NCBI GenBank assembly: GCA_021613535.1
Contig: CP075497.1
Location: forward strand, 5,766,001-5,830,000
DNA: 64,000 bases
Source: Adineta vaga
Lineage: Eukaryota; Rotifera
Direction: 5' to 3'
Under the pieces are notes generated by a model. The model was not told the DNA's origin. It searched no databases and saw nothing but the letters and a program-made list of their open reading frames with translations. Shown here one piece after another: positions 24,346-33,120 of the stretch (its first letter is position 1; each line of letters begins with the position of its first letter). A program made the translations under genes and the position numbers.

Positions 24346-25482
24346 TTATAAAGCATGATGAAAAATCAAAATAATAACAATAATATAGACAAGAAATAAA
24401 AGTGTGATATGAAGAACATCTTGTCCACTACTTGAATTAATAGGAACTTTTTGTTTCCATGTCAATTCACTCACGTAAGGTGAACGTTTATCACCAGCTT
24501 TATTCCATCCATGGTAGACGATGTAAGTTGTTTGATTATCAGGTCCACGAATAACTGAATTGTGTCCAGGACCAATAATGATACCATCAATTGAATGTGT
24601 AATTCGAGCTTCATTTGTTGAATCTTCCGTATATGGTCCCATTGGTGAATATGCAATACCATAATCTACACCATATCCTTTAGTTTGCCAATTACTACCA
24701 CTATAAAAACATACATATACATCAGGTTCTTGTTGCCACACAGCAGCTCCTTCTAATGTATACCAATCATATACATGATCATAGATTGATCGATTCGCTT
24801 CGAAGAGTTGCCAATCATGTTTTGCTCGTAAAACAACGGTTTCATTACCAGCTAATCGAGTCATATTATCAAGAAGTCGATCAACAACAATACCAGTGCC
24901 TACACGATAACCATCGTCTGTATCAAGAAAATCTCGAGAATAAAATAAATACCATTGTCCATCTTTTTTATCTTGAAATGGATGTGGATCAATAGCAAAA
25001 AAAAGTTTTGATACATCAGTTAATTCTATTGCTTGACTATCATTATATGGGCCAAGTGGTGATGTAGAGGAAACAACACGTAAACGATGTTTTTTGTCCT
25101 CAAATCCAGCAGAATAGAATAAATAAAAAATATTATCCTTTTCAGCTATTTCAGGTGCCCAGTAAGTATATGGTTGATTAGGTTGTTGTATTACTTGTAA
25201 TACATCACCTGCATATTGCCAAGTAATCGAATCATTCGAAATAAGTCCCGGAAATGTAGAACTATTTCCAGTTAAAGCAGGACCAGTTCCAATCATATAA
25301 TAAATTCCATTAGATTCAAATGCAAATGGATCTGCTAGAGTATTTGACCAGACGGGATTCTTTGGATATACACTAACACTCTCTGGTATTAATATTGAAT
25401 TTACTTGAATTAGAATCGTCGAGAATATTATTAAACTATTTCGCATTCCGTACCGCATGGAATACAGCTGTATACTTTTCAC
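24346..25482 (-). CDS. GH43-family glycoside hydrolase, secreted and tail-anchored
   Basis: A single uninterrupted 378-aa frame in a region where conserved genes are rich in introns. It encodes a five-bladed beta-propeller of the GH43 type, enzymes that cleave arabinose or xylose residues from plant polysaccharides. The three catalytic carboxylates are visible: Asp51 in LADPFAF (base), Asp165 in FAIDPHPF (pKa modulator) and Glu244 in YTLEGAAVW (acid). A propeller closing motif GPGHNSVI is also present. The N-terminus has a signal peptide (MRNSLIIFSTILIQVNS), and the C-terminus is hydrophobic after a small-residue patch (INSSSGQD then about 20 apolar residues), like a GPI signal or membrane anchor. 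Absence of introns and the microbial family suggest horizontal acquisition with later addition of eukaryotic sorting signals. Substrate specificity cannot be told. Confidence 0.85.
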   Translation of the reverse strand: MKSIQLYSMRYGMRNSLIIFSTILIQVNSILIPESVSVYPKNPVWSNTLADPFAFESNGIYYMIGTGPALTGNSSTFPGLISNDSITWQYAGDVLQVIQQPNQPYTYWAPEIAEKDNIFYLFYSAGFEDKKHRLRVVSSTSPLGPYNDSQAIELTDVSKLFFAIDPHPFQDKKDGQWYLFYSRDFLDTDDGYRVGTGIVVDRLLDNMTRLAGNETVVLRAKHDWQLFEANRSIYDHVYDWYTLEGAAVWQQEPDVYVCFYSGSNWQTKGYGVDYGIAYSPMGPYTEDSTNEARITHSIDGIIIGPGHNSVIRGPDNQTTYIVYHGWNKAGDKRSPYVSELTWKQKVPINSSSGQDVLHITLLFLVYIIVIILIFHHAL

Positions 25483-25886
25483 GATAAAATGAAAGAATGT
25501 AAAACAAAGTTGATAAAAAATGCGTTGTTATATGCGTATCACTGTTTTATTACGCATTCAACTTCAAGACAACAAAAATGACATAATGATACTAATCTCA
25601 TGCAAATAATAAAATTTTTTTAAACTAATTTCAAGGTTATCGAAAAAACAAAACACATGTGAAGTTCATAATTTTTTATAGCTTTTGTTATCTTTGAGAT
25701 GTTATACAAATGGATAAGAACGGCAGCTACATAGTATACATATAATTGGATGAATAGATATACCATTAGATAAAGACGTTGATTCTTGCTTGCTGAGTGT
25801 GTGTGTATGCGTGTGCGTCTTTACTTCATCTTTCACTTTCATATCTCTCCGTTTTTTTTTGTTGTTTTTTTTTACTTATTTTAAAA
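25483..25886. promoter_or_regulatory. Divergent promoter region between GH43 and Arp2
   Basis: 404 bp between two outward-facing start codons. It contains a GTGTGTGT-like tract (about 25795-25817) and a T-run just before the Arp2 ATG. Presumably it holds both promoters. Confidence 0.4.
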
Positions 25887-27250
25887 ATGGATTCCGAAGG
25901 TAGACAAGTGGTTGTGTGTGATAATGGTACTGGAGTATGTATTCTACTTTGTTTATATTGAAAGATATATCGATTAAAAGACTTTCTTCATTTTATAGTA
26001 TATTAAATGTGGTTACTGTACATCGAATTTTCCTGATTATCATTTTCCATGTATGGTAGGTCGACCTTTAATTCGTTCTCGTGCGAAAGTGAATAATATT
26101 GAAGTTCAAGATATAATGGTTGGTGACGAAGGTATTTAACTATCAAGCGAGTGTTTTTTCTTCTTCATTCAACTATGATTTCGTTTTAGCACGAGCTGTT
26201 CGACAAACACTTGAAATAAATTATCCTGTTGAAAATGGTATTGTTAATAATTGGGAAGATATGAAACATATTTATACATATTTATTCGGTCCAAAAAAAA
26301 TGAATATCAATCCACGTGATGCTAAAATTCTCTTGACAGAAGCACCGCTAAATCCAGTGAAAAATCGTGCAAAAATGTTAGAAGTTATGCTTGATCAGTT
26401 TGAATTCCATGAATGTTCATTGGCATATCAAGCTATATTAACTTTATATGCTCAGGGCATTTTAACAGGCGTTGTCGTTGATATTGGTGATGGTGTTACA
26501 CATATTTGTCCTGTTATTGATGGATTTTGTATACAAAATTCAATTGCACGTCTCAATATTGCCGGAAGAGATATAACAAGATATTTAATTCGTTTATTAC
26601 TTCTTCGTGGAGTACGATGAGGATGTTTTAGAAATTTCTATTTCTATTTCTATTTCTTTTAGTATGTATTCAATCAATCTGCTGATTTTGATACAGTTCA
26701 ACAAATCAAAGAGAAACTTTGTTATGTGGCGCATGATGTTGAAGAAGAACGAAAATTAGCCGTAGATACAACTGTATTGGTTGAAAGTTATACATTACCT
26801 GATGGTCGAACAATAAAATTGTCTGGAGAGAGATTTGAAGCACCTGAAGTACTTTTCCGTCCATCTTTATTAGGTTTAGATGTGAGTGGTGTGGCTGAAC
26901 AAGTATTTAAAGTAATTAATAGTGCACCAATGGATGATCGACGTAAACTTTATAAACAAATTGTTTTGAGTGGTGGTACAACAATGTATCCTGGATTTGG
27001 TACACGTCTTGAACGTGAATTAGAAAAAATTTACGTAGAACGAATACTGAAAGGAAAAGAGGATAAATCAGCGAAAAATATTATATGTATTGAGGCGCCA
27101 CCACGTCGTAAAAATATGGTCTTTTTAGGTGGTGCTGTATATGCCAATTTAGTAAAAGATACTCCATCTCAATGGATATCACGACGTGATTATCAAGAAG
27201 AAGGTCCTGAACGTTGCGTACAACGATTAAATCAAATTTGTCCACGATAA
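25887..27250 (+). CDS. ACTR2: Actin-related protein 2 (Arp2)
   Basis: Four exons (25887-25934, 25999-26131, 26190-26611, 26663-27250) give 396 aa, close to the 394 aa of human Arp2. The start [16 protein letters not shown], the block [10 protein letters not shown], the block [27 protein letters not shown] and [12 protein letters not shown] are diagnostic of Arp2 over actin. Arp2 with Arp3 nucleates branched actin filaments. The copy is divergent: the phosphate-loop-2 motif reads VVDIGDG where actin and Arp2 have Ser after Asp, and the first exon junction reads [16 protein letters not shown]. Bdelloids retain anciently duplicated copies, so this may be the fast-evolving one. The last intron carries a short TTTCTA tandem repeat before its acceptor (about 26634-26660). 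Confidence 0.92.
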
Positions 27251-27463
27251 ATACGAATGATTATGATTTTTAGCATTTATTTTGAAATGATAATTCCAAT
27301 TAGTTCTGTCTGATTTTCTTTGTGAACTTTTCTACTAGTACAATCTTTTTTTCTTATATGCATCTGTGTGTCATTGCTTTCTTTTTTATTCGTCAGTAAT
27401 TCTTTTTATTTATTTATCATCGAATGAACTGCACTTGTAGATCTATATATATATTCATATACA

Positions 27464-29547
27464 ATGTACAAACGATTTCGTTGTGCATCAATTGTATTGA
27501 TTATCCTAGGAATTGGATTCATCGTTGGTGGTACTCTGTTATTAGTACTTGGTAGTTCTACCATTAAAAATTCCGTGAAAAAAGTAGATAATCATTCTTT
27601 TATACTATCTGATAGCATCTTTTGTTTTTCTTTGAACTAAAAGCAATGTCAATTAAAACCGGGAACATTTCTATATGATACTTGGCGTGATTCTCCTGTA
27701 CCGACATATACATCAATTTATGTATTTGATCTTAATGATACTGAGTTTTTGAATGGAACTTCAAAACCATTTTTGAGACAACGTGGACCATTTGTTTATA
27801 AGTGAGTTTGATTGAAATGTTTCTCTCGACTAAGCTGAAACATGATTAATGCCTATTTGTATTCAGAGAAGAACGAAAGAAAATGAATATAAAAACTTAT
27901 GAGAATCAAACAATATCTTATCAAGAATCACGTGTTTATACATTTGATCGGGAACGATCAGCTGAACTTGAAAGTGTAAATATTACCACAATGAATATTG
28001 TGTATATGGTACTAAAACAATTCTATCTTGATTTCTAACTTATCAATATAATCTTCTGTAGACATTAGTCAATTATCTTCAGTTGGAACATATTCCAAGT
28101 ATATTTCGACGTATGGTTGGAGAATTATTAGATGCTCAAGAAAAACCATTTATGCAACATACAGTAAAAGATTTTCTCTGGGGTTATCAAGATCCATTAT
28201 TACATATATTAAAAAAAGAATTTCCAGACATTGTGACTAGTGATCAAGTATCAGCTTTTTATGCTTCGGTAATTTTTTAATCTTTTTTCACGTTTTGAAC
28301 AAAAACAAAATTTTGCATTATATAATGTTACATATAGAAAGTTCATCAATAGATATGATTTCTTATTAATATTTCTTATCATCCTTTTAGGTAAGTCAAG
28401 CTGGATCGAACACATTTCTAATCAATAATGGCATTGGTTTGGATTCGAATCGTAATGAACGTATAAACAATGTTGGTAAAATCGAACGGTTTAATTTTCG
28501 AACAGATTTACCCTATTGGTCGAATGAATATGCAAATATGATCAATGGAACAGATAGTACAATATGGCATCCAGATGCACGTCAAGATGAACGAATATAT
28601 GCCTATATTCCTGATATATGTCGATCAGTATATCTTGCATATAACGAAACAAATTCGAATGAATTTGATATTGAAACTTATCGTTATACATTACCACATA
28701 ATGTATTTTCTAATGCAACAGAAAATGAAGGTTTTTGTTTAAATTCTTCAGTAACAAATAAAACACATGTACTCGATTGTTTACCGAGTGGTTTATTTTC
28801 ATTAAGAACATGTATACATCGTAAGTTGACGAATTGAAATCGAAACTACGATTCATTTTGGATTCTTTTTTTTTCAGTATCTGGAAGTTCACTTACACTT
28901 CCTTTACCAATCATTGCGTCAAGTCCACATTTTTTGGAAGCTGATTCAACAGTGCAAAAAGCTATCGATGGACTATCACCTGATGGAAGTAAACATCGAA
29001 GTTTTGTTGATATCGAACCTCTTACAGGCAGTATGTATTTTATCGAAAAGTGAAAAAAATTTTCAATTAAATTTCTGTTTTTGTCAATATTAGTTGTAAT
29101 GAATGGTTCTCGACGATTACAAATCAATATCAATGTTGTGAATGATTCAACTATAAGCGCAGTATCTCGTGTAAAACCACTTGTTTTTCCTATGTTATGG
29201 GTAGATGAAGTGAGTATAACAATCAAAAGAAAAAGAAGATCTACATATATTTTTGATTTTTGATGTTTGTTTTAGCATGCGGAAATCGATCAACCAAGTG
29301 CAGATAAATTTCATCAGAAAGTAACGACACCAATTATGCTGGTGAATGTGATTAAATATGTACTACTTGGTGTTGGTATTGCTTTAGTCATTGGTGCAAT
29401 TGCTCTACTTGCTTATGAGAGACATAAAGTATTTTATTACGATTTATTGTTAATAATTATATCTATAATTTCTATTTGTAGAAAAATATGTCTGGTGATG
29501 CTTTTCCACCAGTTGACGACACGGAAAGATTATCATCACATTTTTGA
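27464..29547 (+). CDS. Scavenger receptor class B / CD36-LIMP2 family
   Basis: Nine exons (27464-27583, 27644-27801, 27867-28008, 28062-28268, 28391-28820, 28878-29030, 29094-29209, 29276-29428, 29482-29547) encode 514 aa, the usual size. Topology is that of the CD36 family: an N-terminal signal-anchor (ASIVLIILGIGFIVGGTLLL), a large glycosylated ectodomain with many N-x-S/T sites, and a second membrane span (VIKYVLLGVGIALVIGAIALL) before a short tail. Family landmarks include RGPFVYK, SNEYANMINGTDSTIWHP, a Cys-containing stretch GFCLNSS...VLDCLPSG and SSPHFLEAD. These proteins bind lipids, lipoproteins or modified proteins at the plasma membrane or in lysosomes. The 20-residue tail (MSGDAFPPVDDTERLSSHF) lacks an obvious LIMP2-type dileucine, so a surface role is likelier. 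It starts 213 bp after Arp2. Confidence 0.9.
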
Positions 29548-29936
29548 AAAATGTTGATTATGCTAACGAATATTTAACATTTACACATTTCTTTCAATTC
29601 CACTGGTCTTTCAATGATATTTATACTTTTTTTTTTAATATACCTTGTTTTTTGTATATAAATTTCTATGTGAATGAATTGATGTACATGTATACATCAA
29701 TAGTAGTGAACAAAAACAAGTCTTTTACCGTTATTTCTTCTAATGTAATTTTTGAAAACAAAATAATGAATAAATATTTTTTAGACAAACAATTAGTAAA
29801 TTAAATATGAAAGAATCGCTGATCTCATTTTAACAGATAAATTTATTCTATGATAACATATTACATATTAATGAACAAATAACTATTTCATACAAGTTTT
29901 TACAAGAAAACACGAAAATTTATAGAAACATCATTA
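29548..29936. other. Convergent intergenic region, nothing seen
   Basis: 389 bp of AT-rich 3' UTR-like sequence between the scavenger receptor and the DKNYY-repeat gene. Two AATAAA-like hexamers occur. No coding signal was seen. Confidence 0.5.
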
Positions 29937-30395
29937 TTAACGTCCATGACTTAAAGTAAACGTACTTGGTGATACACCTTTCATAATTTTGCCTTTATAG
30001 TACACGTTCCATGTGTCTTTAGCATAGCCATTACTTAAAGGTATAAATGACATTAAACTTGCTCCTTCTACTTTTCCTCCTTTGTAATAAACATTCCAAT
30101 TATCTTTAGCATAACCATTATTCAATGTTTTGAATGACATTGAACTTGCACCTTGTATTTTCTCTCCTCTATAATAAACACCCCAAGTATCTTTTGTATA
30201 ATCTAAATTCATATTGGTCCGTAGTTTTCGTTTATTAAATAATCTACATTGTTCAGTGCCAGAACAGCCAATTTCGTTCTTGTTTGAACCATGTTCGATA
30301 TGTCCAGATACTTCATGATTGAACAGTAGAATAAATCCGGAAAGTAAAAGAATGAAATACAGTGAAGTCATGATTGTTTGCATCATTAAATTCAA
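29937..30395 (-). CDS. Secreted DKNYY-type repeat protein (three 29-residue repeats)
   Basis: A single exon of 152 aa. Residues 1-31 form a signal peptide (hydrophobic core SLYFILLLSGFILLF); the mature start has a Cys pair (CSGTEQC). Three tandem repeats with an exact 29-residue period follow, beginning at residues 66, 95 and 124. Each reads Y-x-KD-x-W-x-VYY-K/R-G-x(4)-G-x-S-x(3)-F. The pattern (KDxxxVYYxGxxxxGAxxxSF) is that of the bacterial DKNYY family, usually found on bacterial cell-surface proteins. Function is unknown in any host. The lack of introns and the bacterial-type family suggest horizontal transfer followed by fusion to a signal peptide. A downstream ATG (residue 4 or 5) is an alternative start. 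Confidence 0.65.
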   Translation of the reverse strand: MNLMMQTIMTSLYFILLLSGFILLFNHEVSGHIEHGSNKNEIGCSGTEQCRLFNKRKLRTNMNLDYTKDTWGVYYRGEKIQGASSMSFKTLNNGYAKDNWNVYYKGGKVEGASLMSFIPLSNGYAKDTWNVYYKGKIMKGVSPSTFTLSHGR

Positions 30396-30424
30396 AAAGA
30401 CGATGATTGTTTTTTTGCCCTTGC

Positions 30425-30432
30425 TATATATA
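30425..30432 (-). promoter_or_regulatory. TATA-like element of the DKNYY-repeat gene
   Basis: TATATATA lies 30 nt upstream of the ATG at 30395. A transcription start would fall within a few bases of the ATG, giving a very short leader or favouring one of the ATGs a few codons in. Confidence 0.35.
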
Positions 30433-30802
30433 CTCTAGCTAGTATAGTTATGAACGATGGCATATAGTTTTCTATAGTCGACATTTTACATTAGTTATTT
30501 TGATTTCTGCGAAGAGAAAGAAAAAAGTCCTTATGTGATGTGGACGGATAATGTACATAATTGTTTTGTACGTAGAAAGCAGAACAATGAAAAAGATAAA
30601 TGAATTACACTGTTTCAATATGATGTATTTTAAGTATATATGCAAAATAAATACTTCACTATACTACAGAGTTCACTTTTCTCGATGTTTTCTTTATCGC
30701 CATCAAGGATACATAACGAATTATTCCTTAAATCTTGATTTATTTTTATTTTTCAATAGAAACTATAAAAAAACACATAAGTGATTACATAAATCGTCGT
30801 GT
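30433..30802. other. Intergenic region, nothing convincing
   Basis: AT-rich spacer between two minus-strand genes. A 77-codon + strand open frame (30551-30784) has no domain, no good context and amino-acid use like translated non-coding DNA. Confidence 0.45.
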
Positions 30803-31608
30803 TCATTTCGTAATTAACATCAATGTTGCGAATTCTGCAAATAAAAATCTCATACGATAATAGAAAAAGAAATCGACACAAATGTATACCTTTGTAATTG
30901 ATATGTCCATCTATATACAGAACAGATTACAATAAAGGAAGAAGAAGAAGAGAAAAACTGATCTTACCATTGTTTATTTCAACAAATTGTAACAGTTCAG
31001 CCATTTTTCTCTCACTCAATTGTGTTCCAAAACAACGTCTATAAACAATACAATCATATAGTTAACCTTTGAAAACTTAAGAAGAAGAAGAAGAGATTCG
31101 TTACTGAATAAGTTCTTTTGAAATGAACCCTGTACTGTTTTTATCAACTGCTTTAGCTCTTGCCAGATTGATCAAATAATTCGAGAATCGATGATTGTTC
31201 TGAGCATATGGTTGAATTCGTTGTTGATGTCGTCGACAGCACCAACTGGGGCAATCTATTTATATACAAACAAACAACGAACAACTATGTTTTGTGTCTT
31301 AGATAATTACGAACTATTAGTATCGATGATGTGAGCAAGTTCACTTTCGATAAGTACGATAACAAGTTGTTTGCCCATTGTATCACTGTCAATAGTTGTA
31401 TCATCATGCTCGTCAAGCGATTCAATAACACTTTTCAGAATTGGAACTATGATGAAGAAACCAATGAGAATAAAAAGAATAGAAATGATGGTTATAATAT
31501 AAAACCTAATATTTGATTGAGTATAGTACGATCAGAATGTTGATCATATTTGTAAACGGCACGAGAAAGTTCCGTCCATTGTTCATTAGTTAACAATTGA
31601 TCATTCAT
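30803..31608 (-). CDS. Small EF-hand calcium-binding protein in six short exons
   Basis: Exons 31608-31506, 31446-31315, 31255-31105, 31038-30968, 30910-30890 and 30834-30803 join in correct phase to 169 aa; one exon is only 21 nt. The C-terminal half is a paired EF-hand. The first loop is DKNSTGFISKEL, with Asp, Asn, Thr, Gly and Ile in the usual places but Leu in place of the terminal Glu. The second is EINNDGHINYKE, followed by FATLM, with Glu at position 1 and a proper Glu at position 12. The N-terminal half (MNDQLLTNEQWTELSRAV and on) is helical but has no clear loop, so it may be a degenerate EF lobe. A Trp-Cys-Cys-rich insert (CPSWCCRRH) precedes the pair. No single frame exceeds about 50 codons, so it is easily missed. 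Probable calcium sensor; partner unknown. Confidence 0.72.
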
Positions 31609-31845
31609 AATGGAGATGACGATAAGGTAATTATTGTATTCTCTGTACGATTAGTGATAATAATAAAACAAAAAGTGTACAGAATATTTTTTAGGATATT
31701 TGATGGTTCTTTCAAAGTGCAATTTAGATAAGAGATTTGTGAATGATATTTATTGACAATTAAAATAGAGGCTGGTTGTGATGATTAAAAGAGGAAGAAA
31801 ATTAAGTTCTGGGTTTTTTTTATAGTTATTATATGACATTTATTA

Positions 31846-32895
31846 TTATGATTGAATCAAGGGAATGATTGATGTGCAGTGCAATAAGCTAAATACAAGA
31901 ATGACTCGAGAAAAATGTCCAAGCACAGAAGTGTAATAATGAGCTATTTTTGGATTGTCTTTTATTTGTTCAAAACCAATAGGAAATAAATGAAATTGAG
32001 GATTTGATGTGTTTTCAAATGATGTCGATGATAGATAGTAGCCATCGTAGAATATCTTAGTATCAAGTGAGAATTTAAATACAATCGGTATACCAATGGG
32101 TATCTCATGATCATGATATTGATCGGGAGTAAAGTTGTGAATAAGACGAACTATTGTTTTGATGATATCTTCATGAGTAACAACGAGGATATTGTGAGCT
32201 TGATAGAGATGATCGAACAATTGGTCATGAAAGAATGGTTGCAGTCTTTTGTGAACGTCGATGAGTGTCTCTGTTGATGAAGGAAGTGATGAAGAAGCAG
32301 ACGAAGAATGATACTGACGATGCATATGAGCGAAGCGAGGATGTCTCGAATCGGAATATGGAAGTGGTGGAGGGGCGAGATAAGCATGAGTGAGCCATTG
32401 TTTAATTTGGTTTTGACCGAAGAGAGCTTGGGCCCTTTCTTGATGAAAACCAGTCAGATTACCAAGCATACGGTCATTCAATCGCCACATATTATAGGAA
32501 GGTATCCAAAGATTATCCATATCTTGTTGAATAATGAATAAAGATTTGACAGCTCGTTTCAATAAACTTGTAAAACAAACATCGATTGAAAAGTTTGTTT
32601 GTCGAAGAAGTTGACCTGCGTGTTGCATTTGTTGTTGTCCAACAAGGGATAGATCACAATCATTCCATCCTGAAAAATGTTTTCTAAGTTCATCATCACT
32701 AGTTCCATGTCGTAGAAGGATAAGTAACGAATGAGATTGATGAAGGTTTGATGAGGGAGAAGGAGAAGATGATGAAAGAAATGATTGTTTTTGACATGAA
32801 CAAGTTGTTGATTTGTTTTTACAGCATGGGCATTGACAAATGGTACATTTATGACAATTAGACGGATATTTGGTAATAGAAATGGAAGTAGTCAT
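31846..32895 (-). CDS. Divergent phosphoglycerate-mutase-like protein, altered active site
   Basis: A single exon of 349 aa in the histidine phosphatase superfamily, closest in layout to cofactor-dependent phosphoglycerate mutase: LLRHGTSDDE, FSGWNDCDLSLVG, DVCFTSLLKRAVKSL, MWRLNDRMLGNLTG, PPPLPYSDSRHP, VVTHEDIIKTIVR, IPIGIPIVF. The phosphorylatable His63, its Arg62, and Lys113-Arg114 are kept. The Glu of the RLNER motif is Asp141, the GES after the catalytic His is GTS, and the Gly after the second His (241) is Glu242. Activity may be altered or lost. A 55-residue N-terminal extension is Cys-rich (CHKCTICQCPCCKNK...CSC), perhaps metal-binding or disulfide-bonded; the C-terminal 25 residues are hydrophobic. 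Absence of introns suggests retroposition or transfer. Confidence 0.8.
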   Translation of the reverse strand: MTTSISITKYPSNCHKCTICQCPCCKNKSTTCSCQKQSFLSSSSPSPSSNLHQSHSLLILLRHGTSDDELRKHFSGWNDCDLSLVGQQQMQHAGQLLRQTNFSIDVCFTSLLKRAVKSLFIIQQDMDNLWIPSYNMWRLNDRMLGNLTGFHQERAQALFGQNQIKQWLTHAYLAPPPLPYSDSRHPRFAHMHRQYHSSSASSSLPSSTETLIDVHKRLQPFFHDQLFDHLYQAHNILVVTHEDIIKTIVRLIHNFTPDQYHDHEIPIGIPIVFKFSLDTKIFYDGYYLSSTSFENTSNPQFHLFPIGFEQIKDNPKIAHYYTSVLGHFSRVILVFSLLHCTSIIPLIQS

Positions 32896-32947
32896 AGAAG
32901 AAAATAAAAATTAATAAAGATGGTTGTCAAGAGTGATATTAATTGTG

Positions 32948-32955
32948 TATATATA
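32948..32955 (-). promoter_or_regulatory. TATA-like element upstream of the mutase-like gene
   Basis: TATATATA lies about 53-60 nt upstream of the ATG at 32895 on the minus strand, in the short gap after the papain-like gene. Confidence 0.3.
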
Positions 32956-33120
32956 TAGTGAACAAAATATTATTAACTATGTTGTTCGTTTTCTAAAAGT
33001 GTTTCTTTAATAGTCGTTACATGAATTCATTTATTGACTTTATACCAGTCTACAAAATGCATCTAACGTCGTGTTAACGTTTGTTATTCTTTAGAAAATA
33101 TCTATACATAGAGAAAAGAA

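Noticed and set aside
30551-30784. 77-codon + frame between two minus-strand genes
   Set aside because: No similarity, promoter or splice support; translation resembles AT-rich non-coding DNA.
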